Part shown: positions 23,477 through 32,126 of the stretch, one piece after another | Numbering within the stretch: the stretch's first letter is position 1 | Layout: every line of letters starts with the position of its first letter | DNA from: Paenibacillus massiliensis subsp. panacisoli DSM 21345 | GTDB lineage: Bacteria; Bacillota; Bacilli; Paenibacillales; Paenibacillaceae | DNA: 64,000 nucleotides | Reading direction: 5' to 3' | NCBI RefSeq assembly: GCF_000426545.1 | Contig: NZ_AUFO01000001.1 | Coordinates: 496,001 to 560,000, forward strand | Notes under the pieces: generated by a model | Database searches by the model: none | What the model was told of the DNA's origin: nothing | What the model saw: only the letters and a program-made list of their open reading frames with translations | Position numbers and translations under genes: made by a program

Positions 23477-24976
23477 ATGTTGCTGGAGATGGACAAAATT
23501 ACAAAGATGTACGGTGGATTCACTGCGAACCGGAGCATCGACTTTCAACTACGTGAAGGTGAGATTCATGCTCTCGTTGGCGAGAACGGTGCTGGCAAAA
23601 CAACGCTGATGCGCATGCTGTACGGGATGGAGCAGCCCACCTCCGGAACGATTCGAGTCCGGGGCCGTGAGGTCAGCATTTCCAGCCCGTCTCAGGCAAT
23701 GGCGCATGGAATCGGGATGGTGCATCAGCACTTTATGCTGTTTCCTTCCTTCACGGTAGCCGAGAATATCGTGATTGGTCGCGAGCCAGCCAAGGCTGGG
23801 GCCTTTGACAGAAAGGCTGCTGCGCAGCTTGTGCAAGAATTGGGGCAACAATACAGCATGCCTGTGGACCCGTGGAAAAGAGTAGGCGAATGCCCGCTTG
23901 GCATGCAGCAGCGTGTGGAGATCCTGAAGGTGCTGTACCAAGGTGCAGATGTCATCATTCTGGATGAGCCATCAGCCGTACTTACCCCGCTGGAGGTGAA
24001 GGAGCTGCTTGCCAATATGAAGTCGCTCGCACAGCTCGGAAAGAGCTTCATCCTGATCACGCACAAGCTGCAGGAGGTCATGGAGGTAGCAGATCGGATT
24101 ACTGTGCTGCGTGACGGGCAGGTGACGGGAACGATGAATGCGAATGAGACCGATGTGGAGCAGCTCTCACGGCTGATGGTAGGCCGAGAATTGATTCGTA
24201 TTGTGAAGCCGCCAGTTACCGTGGGTGAGCCCGTCCTGCAGGTGAAGGATCTGACACTGGAAGGCAGCAAGAACCAGTCGGCCCTGAAGGATATTCAAAT
24301 GGAGGTTCGACAGGGCGAGATTGTCGGTATTGCAGGTATCTCTGGTAACGGACAATCCGAGCTGATTCAGGTGATCGCAGGACTGCGCAAGCCAAAGCAA
24401 GGACAGATCCGATTGTCAGGTCAGGATACGACGAATTGGCCGGTCCGCCGCATTCGGGAGCAGGGTCTGGCGCATATCCCGGAGGATCGTTATATGTGGG
24501 GAGCAGCAAAGGATGCCACGGTTCGCGAAAATGGTCTTATGGGGCATCATCATCGGCTGCAATCGAAGGGAATCGTAAGAACACGACAGGCTCGCGAGAT
24601 GGTGGAGCGCTGGATCAAGCAATTTGGCATCAAGACGGGATCAGTGGACACGAAGGCACAGTTTCTATCGGGAGGTAATCTGCAGAAGCTGATTGCAGCT
24701 CGCGAATTCGCGCAGGACACTCCATTTTTGATTGCAGCTGAGCCTACGCGTGGTGTCGATATTGGCGCGATGGAAGCCATACATGCCGAGTTGCTGCGCA
24801 AGCGGAATGAGGGAGCAGGTATTCTGCTCGTCTCGTCGGAGCTATCCGAGATCTTACAGCTTTCCGACCGGATTCTGGTTATGTACGAAGGTGAGATTGT
24901 TGGTGAGCTGACGGCAGAGGCTGCTACGGAGGAACAGATCAGCTTGTGGATGGCAGGAGGGAAAGAACGGATATGA
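23477..24976 (+). CDS. nupO: nucleoside ABC transporter ATP-binding protein, two NBDs (NupO/YufO-like)
   Basis: A 499-residue ATPase with two ABC domains in one chain. The first has Walker A G-E-N-G-A-G-K-T-T at residues 35-43 and Walker B V-I-I-L-D-E-P. The second has a degenerate Walker A (G-I-S-G-N-G-Q-S-E), signature L-S-G-G-N-L-Q-K and A-A-E-P-T-R-G-V-D, as is normal for the carbohydrate/nucleoside importer class. It powers import with the two permeases that follow. Its stop overlaps the first permease gene in an ATGA junction at 24973-24976. GAGAGGAG lies about 13 bases before ATG 23477, a slightly long spacing. Confidence 0.92.
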   Translation: MLLEMDKITKMYGGFTANRSIDFQLREGEIHALVGENGAGKTTLMRMLYGMEQPTSGTIRVRGREVSISSPSQAMAHGIGMVHQHFMLFPSFTVAENIVIGREPAKAGAFDRKAAAQLVQELGQQYSMPVDPWKRVGECPLGMQQRVEILKVLYQGADVIILDEPSAVLTPLEVKELLANMKSLAQLGKSFILITHKLQEVMEVADRITVLRDGQVTGTMNANETDVEQLSRLMVGRELIRIVKPPVTVGEPVLQVKDLTLEGSKNQSALKDIQMEVRQGEIVGIAGISGNGQSELIQVIAGLRKPKQGQIRLSGQDTTNWPVRRIREQGLAHIPEDRYMWGAAKDATVRENGLMGHHHRLQSKGIVRTRQAREMVERWIKQFGIKTGSVDTKAQFLSGGNLQKLIAAREFAQDTPFLIAAEPTRGVDIGAMEAIHAELLRKRNEGAGILLVSSELSEILQLSDRILVMYEGEIVGELTAEAATEEQISLWMAGGKERI

Positions 24977-26040
24977 ATCGTGTGAAAGACAGTCTTCGCG
25001 GGCTGGTACAGCCGCTTCTGGCTGTGCTCATCGGCCTCTTGGCTGGAGCATTGGCCATCCTTCTGGTTGGAGGCTCTGTAATTGAAACGTATGCAGAAAT
25101 GTGGAAGGGGGCCTTCGGTAACTTCTACTTCTTCACGAATACTCTCGCCCGGTCCACGCCGATTATATTAGCTGGACTTGGAGTAGCTCTGGCGTTCCGC
25201 GCCGGCTTCTTCAACATGGGGGCAGAGGGACAAATGATTCTTGGTGGTCTTAGCGCAGCTTTGACCGCATTATATGTGCCGGGACCGGGCTGGCTTGTCT
25301 GCATTGCAGCAGTAGCAGCAGGCATGATCGCTGGCGGACTGTACTCCCTGCTGGCGGGCTGGCTGGATGCCCGCTTCGGCATGCATCTGCTCATCACGAC
25401 ATTGCTGCTCAACTATATCGCCTTATGGTTCAGTGGCTATATGGTAGCCTATCCGTTCAAGGATCAGACTGGCTCGGCGGCCATGGCGCAGACGCCCATG
25501 CTGGAGCAGGCGACATGGCTGCCGAAGTTGTTCCAAGGGATGGGACTTCATGCCGGATTCGTTATAGCAATCGTTGCTGCGCTGCTGGTCTATTGGTTCA
25601 CGCAGAGAACCGTGATCGGCTATGAAATCCGCATGTTAGGCAGTAATCCCTCCTTTGCAGCCTATGGAGGCGTCCGTCGGATTCGCATGATGATTCTAAC
25701 TATGATTGTGAGCGGAGGGCTGGCCGGATTGGCCGGGGCTGGGGAAGTGCTGGGGACCCAATATCGCTTCATTGACGGCTCCTTCTCCTCGGCGAGCTAT
25801 GCGTGGAGTGGGATTATGGCTACACTACTGGCTCGATCCCACCCGCTTGGTACAGCTGTCGCAGCCATTCTGTTGGCCGCACTTCAGACGGGGTCTATGG
25901 GAATGGAGCGGAACACCGATGTGCCGCTAGAGGTAGGAAGTGTAATTCAGGCGGTATTGACACTGTTCGTATCAGCTCAGATCGGGTATGCATTCCTGAA
26001 ACGGAGAAAGGAGAAGAAGTCCAATGGAACAACTGTTTGA
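24973..26040 (+). CDS. nupP: nucleoside ABC transporter permease (NupP/YufP-like)
   Basis: A 355-residue permease with about nine membrane helices, of the BPD_transp_2 group that includes nucleoside and ribose permeases. The F-R-A-G-F-F-N-M-G-A-E-G-Q-M segment near residue 77 and the G-S-N-P-S-F-A-A-Y-G coupling region near residue 225 are typical. The frame is open back to 24946, but GGAGGG at 24957-24962 and the ATGA overlap with the ATPase gene select ATG 24973. It overlaps the second permease gene by 17 nt. Confidence 0.9.
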   Translation: MNRVKDSLRGLVQPLLAVLIGLLAGALAILLVGGSVIETYAEMWKGAFGNFYFFTNTLARSTPIILAGLGVALAFRAGFFNMGAEGQMILGGLSAALTALYVPGPGWLVCIAAVAAGMIAGGLYSLLAGWLDARFGMHLLITTLLLNYIALWFSGYMVAYPFKDQTGSAAMAQTPMLEQATWLPKLFQGMGLHAGFVIAIVAALLVYWFTQRTVIGYEIRMLGSNPSFAAYGGVRRIRMMILTMIVSGGLAGLAGAGEVLGTQYRFIDGSFSSASYAWSGIMATLLARSHPLGTAVAAILLAALQTGSMGMERNTDVPLEVGSVIQAVLTLFVSAQIGYAFLKRRKEKKSNGTTV

Positions 26041-26947
26041 TGCCTCCCTGTTCAACTCGACGCTGCGAATGGTCACACCGATCCTGCTGGCAGCGCTCGG
26101 CGGAGCATTGTGCTCCCGGGTTGGTGTATTCAATGTAGGCCTGGAAGGACTTATTCTAATCGGCGCCTTCTCCGCTATACTGGGCAACTATCTATTTGGT
26201 CATGTGCTGCTTGCTGTAATCTTTTCTATTATAATAGTAGTTCTCTTCTCGGCAATGTTCGCGTTTATTAGCCTTAATCTCAAGGCGAATGCGATTGTTG
26301 TCGGGATCTCGCTAAATTTTCTGGCAGCAGGACTGACCACATTCGCACTTCGTGCGATTTTCGATGTAAAGGGTGCCTATTATGACAAGAATATGGTGGG
26401 TCTGCCGAAATGGGATATTCCGCTCATTCAGGATATTCCTTGGGTTGGCACGGTATTTTCCGGGCATAGCCCACTAGTGTACTTAGGCATCGTTCTTGCC
26501 ATTGTGCTTCAATGGTATCTGTTCAAAAGCGTATCCGGCTTCCGTCTGCGCTCTGTTGGCGAGAATCCGGTCGCTGCGCAAAGCATCGGGATCAAGGTGC
26601 GCCGTATTCAGTATGGTGCCATCCTGATGTGCGGTGTGCTCTGTGCGCTGGCCGGAGCACAGCTGTCCTTGGGTCAGGTGACGATGTTCACGGAGGGGAT
26701 GACCGCTGGCCGGGGCTTCATTGCCCTAGTAGCAACGATGCTCGGGCAATCCAATCCATTGGGTGTTATGGCCTCTAGTCTGCTGTTCGGCTTCATGGAT
26801 GCACTCGGCATTCGATTGCAGGGCTTCTCGCTGCCCACACATTTTACGATGATGCTGCCATATATCGTGACCTTGCTGGCGATGTTCTTCTTCAAGGACA
26901 AGACCTACGCACAGGACGCACTGAAGGCAGGCGGCAGCTCGCGCTAA
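26024..26947 (+). CDS. nupQ: nucleoside ABC transporter permease (NupQ/YufQ-like)
   Basis: A 307-residue permease with eight or nine membrane helices, paired with the preceding one to form the membrane channel. The S-R-V-G-V-F-N-V-G-L-E-G-L-I motif near residue 29 and R-S-V-G-E-N-P-V-A-A-Q-S-I-G near residue 177 (the EAA-like loop that contacts the ATPase) are the family marks. AGGAG at about 26009 lies inside the end of the previous gene, 11 bases from ATG 26024. It is the last gene of the operon; only a short T-less hairpin (26975-26996) follows. Confidence 0.9.
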   Translation: MEQLFDASLFNSTLRMVTPILLAALGGALCSRVGVFNVGLEGLILIGAFSAILGNYLFGHVLLAVIFSIIIVVLFSAMFAFISLNLKANAIVVGISLNFLAAGLTTFALRAIFDVKGAYYDKNMVGLPKWDIPLIQDIPWVGTVFSGHSPLVYLGIVLAIVLQWYLFKSVSGFRLRSVGENPVAAQSIGIKVRRIQYGAILMCGVLCALAGAQLSLGQVTMFTEGMTAGRGFIALVATMLGQSNPLGVMASSLLFGFMDALGIRLQGFSLPTHFTMMLPYIVTLLAMFFFKDKTYAQDALKAGGSSR

Positions 26948-27064
26948 GCTAGTGGGCATTGAGATGAGTGGATTACAGCCAAGAACCGAGGGCTGTGGAT
27001 CAAGGGTTAAGATGTACAGACACAAATAGCAATCAACGAATGTATGGACTGAGGAGGGAGTAGC

Positions 27065-27736
27065 TTGCATAACAAGGCTGAGCGACTGAAAAAAACGAAG
27101 GCACCCCTGCCGGGTGCCGCTCAAGAGCATGGTGACCGCCTGCCTCCAGGACAGGTGTTGACAGAGAAGTTTCCGATTCTGCACGAAGGGGAAGTGCCAG
27201 AATACGACATGACCACTTGGAATTTGAAGGTATTCGGGGAAGTTGAGGAAGAACGCAGCTTCTCCTTCACAGACCTGCTGGCCATGCCACAGGTGAGCAT
27301 CGTAAGCGACATTCATTGCGTGACACGATGGTCAAAGTTCGATACCCCGTGGGAGGGTATTCGTTTCTCTGACTTTCTGAAGGAGCTGCGGATAAAGCCT
27401 GATGCCAAGTATGTCATGATTCATGCGGACCATGACTATGAGACCAATGTTCCTCTAGAGGAGCTACTGCACGATGATGTGCTGCTGGCCTTCAAGTATA
27501 ACGGTGAACCTCTCACCCCCAAGCATGGTTATCCGTTGCGTCTGGTTGTACCTCAGCTGTACTTCTGGAAGAGTGCCAAGTGGGTGCGGGGGCTGGAGTT
27601 TATGAAAGAGGATCGCAACGGATTTTGGGAGAATAATGGCTTCCATCATTTTGCCGATCCGTTCAAGGAACAGCGCTTCTCGGGAGAGGACCTGCCGATC
27701 CCAGAGGATGAATGGACGAAAAAGGAGTTTGATTGA
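27065..27736 (+). CDS. yuiH: sulfite-oxidase-like molybdopterin protein (YuiH-like)
   Basis: A 223-residue protein of the oxidoreductase molybdopterin-binding family. C85 in I-H-C-V-T-R-W-S is the expected molybdenum ligand, and V-P-L-E-E-L-L and G-Y-P-L-R-L-V-V-P-Q-L-Y-F-W-K-S-A-K-W-V continue the family pattern. No Tat or Sec signal is visible, unlike MsrP, so it should be cytoplasmic. The substrate is unknown. It begins TTG after GGAGGGAG and is followed after 3 bases by the nucleoside phosphorylase gene, so the two are likely co-transcribed although the functions look unrelated. Confidence 0.88.
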   Translation: MHNKAERLKKTKAPLPGAAQEHGDRLPPGQVLTEKFPILHEGEVPEYDMTTWNLKVFGEVEEERSFSFTDLLAMPQVSIVSDIHCVTRWSKFDTPWEGIRFSDFLKELRIKPDAKYVMIHADHDYETNVPLEELLHDDVLLAFKYNGEPLTPKHGYPLRLVVPQLYFWKSAKWVRGLEFMKEDRNGFWENNGFHHFADPFKEQRFSGEDLPIPEDEWTKKEFD

Positions 27737-27739
27737 GCT

Positions 27740-28546
27740 ATGTTAATGCCTATTTTGCAAATTCACTCCGAGGATGTTCCACCATACGCCATAGTGTGTG
27801 GTGATCCTGCACGTGCGGAGAAAATCTCCCGCAAGCTAGACAATGCGCGTGAGCTGGCATTCAGTCGTGAATACAGAACTTTTGTCGGTGCATATGAAGG
27901 GGTGAAGATTGCCGTCGTCAGTCATGGTGTCGGATCACCAGGAGCAGCGGTATGCTTCGAGGAGCTTATCCGCGCTGGCGTGAATACGCTCATCCGCGTT
28001 GGCACAGCAGGCTCCTACACGGCGGAATACCCTGCGGGCAGCGTTATTGTCAGCACGGCAGCAGTACGTACAGATGGACTGACACGACAGCTCGTACCCG
28101 AAGGATTTCCGGCTGTAGCGGATAGCGGGGTGACAGAGGCTCTGTACGCTGCAGCACTTGCCGGCTCTGCTGCTCATTCGGCTGCTGGAAATGCAGAGCC
28201 TGGCGAGGCAGTCGGCTCAGCTGAATTTACAGGGTGTAAGGTGGGGAAAGGCATTACGGTGACGTTGGATGCTTTCTTTACCGGAGTGGAAGACATACCG
28301 CATCGTAAATTCAAGCTGGCTGGTGCGCTGGCAGCAGAGATGGAGATAGCAGCACTATACATCGTCAGTACGCTGCGTGGAGCACGGGCAGGTGCGATCG
28401 TAGCTATTGATGGCTTCGCGGATAGCGATCTGGCTGCCGAGTATGACCCGCATACGAATGCCGTGGCCGCAGCTGTTGAATTGGAGATTGAGGCGGCACT
28501 GCGTGCCTTAACTCATGTAGCGCGTCAGGAGGAACAGGGTGCCTGA
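27740..28546 (+). CDS. nucleoside phosphorylase (Udp/DeoD superfamily)
   Basis: A 268-residue phosphorylase that would cleave nucleosides to base and pentose 1-phosphate. Visible are the phosphate-binding V-C-G-D-P-A-R-A and S-H-G-V-G-S-P-G-A, then I-R-V-G-T-A-G-S-Y near residue 90, and the nucleoside-binding A-E-M-E-I-A-A-L-Y near residue 201. An Ala/Gly-rich stretch at about residues 137-165 looks like an insertion compared with the usual fold. Its position just after the nucleoside importer fits salvage of imported nucleosides. Uridine or purine preference cannot be decided. Confidence 0.85.
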   Translation: MLMPILQIHSEDVPPYAIVCGDPARAEKISRKLDNARELAFSREYRTFVGAYEGVKIAVVSHGVGSPGAAVCFEELIRAGVNTLIRVGTAGSYTAEYPAGSVIVSTAAVRTDGLTRQLVPEGFPAVADSGVTEALYAAALAGSAAHSAAGNAEPGEAVGSAEFTGCKVGKGITVTLDAFFTGVEDIPHRKFKLAGALAAEMEIAALYIVSTLRGARAGAIVAIDGFADSDLAAEYDPHTNAVAAAVELEIEAALRALTHVARQEEQGA

Positions 28547-28799
28547 ATGTGCGAATGTCTGATTGCTGACATAATGTAAGAGATGGACTGCTTATGTTAC
28601 CCGAGGACCGAAATTGGCCTCGGGCCATTCGCGTTGGCTATTGATTAGCCGTCGTATAAGGGAAGAGAGCGGGCGATTTGACACCGATGGTTCAAATGGT
28701 TTACTTTGGAGGTAGGCGCTTACATGAGATTGTGCAATGTCACAATTTATGGAAGGTAATGGTGTAGACAACAACAATCTGCCAAAGGAGAGCGTGGCC
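28547..28799. other. intergenic region with hairpins and a short palindrome
   Basis: ACATAA/TTATGT (28569-28574, 28592-28597) and CCCGAGG/CCTCGGG (28600-28606, 28618-28624) can form two consecutive hairpins, neither followed by a T-tract. ATTGTG-CAATGT-CACAAT at 28729-28746 is a perfect dyad with a 6-base centre, of the kind bound by CRP/FNR-like or Rex-like regulators though with non-consensus spacing. No gene is supported here. Confidence 0.4.
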
Positions 28800-29090
28800 A
28801 TGTGGAACTTCATATGGTATGTACTAATCGGGGTTATCATGATATCTGCTATTGTGGTTTTTCTGCAGCGGACTAGAAATCCGCAGGATAGTCACCGTGA
28901 TCAGGGCGCGCGTGGAGCTAACGTGGTGAAATTCCAGCGTAAGCCTGAGAAGGCACCGAAGACGCAGAAATGCAGCTTTTGCAAAAAGGAAGAGAAGCTT
29001 ACCTTCTATGCTGGGGATAACGGTCAAATATGGGGTGTATGCAAGAACTGCAAGCCTCAGGCAGAGCGTCGGGATATGCTACCCTTGTAG
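28800..29090 (+). CDS. membrane-anchored zinc-ribbon protein
   Basis: A 96-residue protein with one N-terminal membrane helix (Y-V-L-I-G-V-I-M-I-S-A-I-V-V-F-L) and a basic linker. The C-terminal zinc ribbon is C-S-F-C-K-K near residue 57 and C-K-N-C near residue 81, so the ribbon should face the cytoplasm. Function unknown. AAAGGAG at 28785-28791 selects ATG 28800; the frame is open back to 28737 but the extra 21 residues are polar and lack a ribosome site of their own. Confidence 0.65.
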   Translation: MWNFIWYVLIGVIMISAIVVFLQRTRNPQDSHRDQGARGANVVKFQRKPEKAPKTQKCSFCKKEEKLTFYAGDNGQIWGVCKNCKPQAERRDMLPL

Positions 29091-29217
29091 TTGCAAGCTG
29101 ATTTTTTATAGTCTGATGATGGGCTTCGATTCGTATATACCGCTCAGAGATGCAGGTGGCTGTCCCTGGCATCTCCGGGCTATGTATAACGTGCCACCAT
29201 AGTTCCGTCGGTGTCGG

Positions 29218-29814
29218 TTAGTTGCAATCCACCTTGTGGGGTGGAACAAAGCATTCCCGGCAACGTGGCTCATAAGCCTCGGAATCGCCAATCATGACGA
29301 TCGGACCTACCTTTGCGGGTTCACCGTTCACAATACGCTGTGTGAAGTTTGCCTCAGCACTGCCGCACACTGCGCAGAATGAGCTTAGCTTCTCAATGTC
29401 ATCGGCCATAGCCAGCAAGCCACCAATGTAGCCGAACTCTTTACCTCTGTAATCCATATTCAGACCATCGACAATGACATGCTTGCCGCAATAGGCCAAT
29501 TCCTGCACAAGCTGCATGATTGGACGACTAAAGAACTGCACCTCGTCAAAGGCAACCACATCCGCATCCTTCGTTTCGACCAGAATCTGCTGTACCGTCT
29601 CCTCAGTCAGCTTACGAGGAATAGAGATAGCAGGGAGCCTGTAGCCAATGCGGCTCACAATCTCATCCTCGGCATATCGGTTATCCTCTGCCGGCTTGTA
29701 CGCTACTACCTTGCGACGCCCGTACTTCATGAGCTTCTGGCAGCGGCGGATCAGTTCTCCGGATTTCTCACTGAACATGGGACCCGTAATTACGGTAATA
29801 CGTCCTCTAGACAA
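29218..29814 (-). CDS. tdk: thymidine kinase with atypical Walker A
   Basis: A 198-residue type II thymidine kinase, which phosphorylates thymidine with ATP. The catalytic D90-E91 lies in F-D-E-V-Q-F-F. The structural zinc cysteines are C147, C150, C185 and C188, and the G-x-N-x-D-Y-R-G-x-x-F region is intact. The P-loop reads G11-P-M-F-S-E-K-S-G-E-L-I-R-R: Glu16 stands where Walker A requires Gly, and Gly19 stands where Glu is usual. Whether this variant is active cannot be judged from sequence. It sits alone on the minus strand near the nucleoside importer and phosphorylase genes, consistent with nucleoside salvage. Confidence 0.88.
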   Translation of the reverse strand: MSRGRITVITGPMFSEKSGELIRRCQKLMKYGRRKVVAYKPAEDNRYAEDEIVSRIGYRLPAISIPRKLTEETVQQILVETKDADVVAFDEVQFFSRPIMQLVQELAYCGKHVIVDGLNMDYRGKEFGYIGGLLAMADDIEKLSSFCAVCGSAEANFTQRIVNGEPAKVGPIVMIGDSEAYEPRCRECFVPPHKVDCN

Positions 29815-30136
29815 TACGATTCTCCTCTCTTTCCTAACAACAAGACATACAAGGCTTAATATGCAACTTGCGAACCTCTATCCGAAGAAAACGCCATTAT
29901 AGATTACCATACCGCAAGCTCACGTTCCAGATAAAATCATACAATGGTGATCGATCCCAGTGCTGTTGCTATACGCCTAACCTATCCTGTATTGTATTCG
30001 AAAGTCCCCGGGGGGTTCTGCTTTCGGTCTTCTGGTGCTTATGGTCAAGAGACTCCATATATGGATTGCTCATTGCTATGACACTTTGCCACATGGTAAG
30101 GTAAGGTGATACGAACAACAGAAAAGGTGATGTGTC
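29815..30136. other. intergenic region, 322 bases
   Basis: It contains the leader of the thymidine kinase gene (minus strand) and of the small coiled-coil gene (plus strand). CGAAAG (29999-30004) and CTTTCG (30021-30026) flank a G/C-rich centre and could form a weak hairpin. No open frame with a ribosome site and no RNA gene could be supported. Confidence 0.4.
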
Positions 30137-30346
30137 ATGGCAGATCAAGCTAAGGATTACACGGCTCGAATAGAGGAGCTTCGGCAGAACGGGCAGCTAA
30201 GTCCACAGGCAGGAGAGCTGATTGCTCAAATGGCTGCCAAGATTCAGGAGCTGGAGCAACGTAATGAGCGTTTACGGAAGGCAGTACGAGCACAGTCCGG
30301 GACGCCGCGCATGTCGAGTAAGCTCAAGGATGCCCTTTATGAATAG
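30137..30346 (+). CDS. small coiled-coil protein
   Basis: A 69-residue, highly charged protein. The region from about residue 30 to 50 (A-A-K-I-Q-E-L-E-Q-R-N-E-R-L-R-K) shows the heptad spacing of a coiled coil, and the C-terminus ends in S-S-K-L-K-D-A-L-Y-E. AAAAGGTGAT precedes the ATG. No known family was recognised; it may act as a small scaffold or adaptor. It stands alone between the thymidine kinase and the branched-chain dehydrogenase genes. Confidence 0.7.
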   Translation: MADQAKDYTARIEELRQNGQLSPQAGELIAQMAAKIQELEQRNERLRKAVRAQSGTPRMSSKLKDALYE

Positions 30347-30466
30347 TCCATGTTACATAGGAAGCGTAAGGATAATAAGAACGGATAGAAGCTACTGTAC
30401 ACGACGATTGCCCAGCGCTCCGCTGTCATGAGCAGCAATCATACGTGTCTCTTTCGTTTGCGCAGA

Positions 30467-30495
30467 TTTGTAAATGGTTAAAATTTTCATAAATA
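30467..30495 (+). promoter_or_regulatory. possible sigma-A promoter of the bkd genes
   Basis: TTTGTA (30467-30472), a 17-base spacer and TAAATA (30490-30495) lie 55 bases before lpdV. The match is moderate. I saw no -24/-12 element of the sigma-L type that drives the B. subtilis bkd operon. Confidence 0.3.
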
Positions 30496-30550
30496 CCGAA
30501 TGGAATAATGGATATCAATGCATTCAAATATGTATGTAACGGAGGAAGCT

Positions 30551-31972
30551 ATGACGATTAATTGTGATGTGGCGGTGCTTGGTGGAGGAACTGGTGGTTA
30601 TGTGGCGGCGATTCGCGCAGCCCAATTGGGCAAGGAGGTCGTCATCATCGAACAGGACAAGCTTGGAGGGACCTGTCTGCACCGCGGATGTATTCCGAGC
30701 AAGGCGTTGCTGCGTAGTGCAGAGGTGTATGCGACTGTCAAGGAAAGTGCTGCCTTCGGCGTGGAGACTGCGGGTGCTACGCTTGTGTTCCCCAAAGTAC
30801 AGGAACGCAAGGAACAGGTAGTTCAGCAGCTGCACCAAGGGGTGCAATATCTGATGCGCAAGAACAAGATTACGGTACTGAAGGGAACAGGGCGCGTCAT
30901 TGGGCCTTCGATCTTCTCGCCGAAGAGCGGTTCCATTGCCGTGGAGCTGGAGGATGGAGAGATGGAGACCGTCGTGTCAGGCAATTTGATCATTGCCACG
31001 GGCTCCCGACCACGTCAGCTTCCAGGACTTGAACCCGATGGACAGTATATCATGAGCAGTGATGAAGCGTTGACGATGGATGCCCTACCAGCTTCCATTA
31101 TTATTGTCGGCGGCGGCGTTATAGGTGTGGAATGGGCTTCGATGCTGAATGACTTTGGGGTGGAGGTTACCATTGTGGAGGCTGCTCCCCGCTTGCTGCC
31201 TGCTGAAGATCCGGATGTGTCCAAGGAGCTACAGCGCCTGCTAAGCGCACGTGGGGTCAAGATTCTGACGAGCTGTGAGCTTCTGACAGATAGCTACGGC
31301 AAGGACGAGGAAGGCGTCCAGATTGACATCAGACAGGGCGAGAAGACACAGACGTTGAGCGCGGTGAAGCTACTGGTGTCTGTCGGCAGACAAGCCAATG
31401 TAGAGAATATCGGATTGGAAAATACAGATATCCGCGTCGTGAACGGCTTCATAGCCGTGAATGCGGATTATCAGACGCATGAGCCTCATATTTATGCGAT
31501 CGGGGATTGCATTGGAGGGGTACAGCTTGCCCATGCTGCCAGCCATGAAGGGATTGCTGCGGTTCATCACCTGTCCGGAGAACAAGCTCACCACACACCT
31601 GAGCACATGATTCCGCGTTGTGTGTATACCCGTCCTGAGACGGCCAGTGTGGGGCTGACGGAGGAACAGGCCAAGCAGGCTGGACGTGAGATCAAGGTGG
31701 GCAAATTCCCATTTCAAGCGATTGGAAAATCACTTGTATACGGCAGCAAAGATGGCTTCGTGAAGGTGATAGCTGACCGTGAGAGCAATGATATTCTTGG
31801 TGTGCATATGATCGGTACCCATGTAACGGATCTAATCAGCGAGGCTGCACTTGCACAGCTGCTTGATGCTACACCATGGGAGGTCGGCCAGCTCGCATAT
31901 CCGCATCCGACGCTCTCCGAAATTCTTGGAGAAGCGATGCAGGCGGTAGATGGGAAAGCGATTGGAATCTAG
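30551..31972 (+). CDS. lpdV: dihydrolipoyl dehydrogenase, E3 of the branched-chain 2-oxoacid dehydrogenase
   Basis: A 473-residue flavoprotein that reoxidises dihydrolipoamide on E2 with NAD. FAD binding: V-L-G-G-G-T-G-G-Y at residues 9-17. The redox disulfide is C42/C47 in G-G-T-C-L-H-R-G-C-I-P-S-K. The NAD fold is V-G-G-G-V-I-G-V-E-W near residue 177. The dimer-interface H-P-T-L-S-E carries the catalytic His near the C-terminus. GGAGGAAG selects ATG 30551 over an in-frame ATG at 30518. It opens the set lpdV, bkdAA, bkdAB, bkdB; the ptb-bcd-buk genes that precede lpdV in B. subtilis are not here. Confidence 0.93.
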   Translation: MTINCDVAVLGGGTGGYVAAIRAAQLGKEVVIIEQDKLGGTCLHRGCIPSKALLRSAEVYATVKESAAFGVETAGATLVFPKVQERKEQVVQQLHQGVQYLMRKNKITVLKGTGRVIGPSIFSPKSGSIAVELEDGEMETVVSGNLIIATGSRPRQLPGLEPDGQYIMSSDEALTMDALPASIIIVGGGVIGVEWASMLNDFGVEVTIVEAAPRLLPAEDPDVSKELQRLLSARGVKILTSCELLTDSYGKDEEGVQIDIRQGEKTQTLSAVKLLVSVGRQANVENIGLENTDIRVVNGFIAVNADYQTHEPHIYAIGDCIGGVQLAHAASHEGIAAVHHLSGEQAHHTPEHMIPRCVYTRPETASVGLTEEQAKQAGREIKVGKFPFQAIGKSLVYGSKDGFVKVIADRESNDILGVHMIGTHVTDLISEAALAQLLDATPWEVGQLAYPHPTLSEILGEAMQAVDGKAIGI

Positions 31973-32126
31973 CCTTGAAATCGGATGATGCAAAATGCTG
32001 AAGCAGGTGTTTTCTTTTTCGGGAGAAAACGATTATAATAGGGTTAAGCCAAGTCTTAGTACCAGGTTTTAAGACAAGACGGTATGAGTACTTGAATGCA
32101 GGCTGTATAACTCGGGAGGTGTCTCC

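Noticed and set aside
26726-27316. Minus-strand open frame of 196 codons spanning the nupQ-yuiH gap
   Set aside because: It overlaps two well-supported plus-strand genes and has unlike-protein composition.
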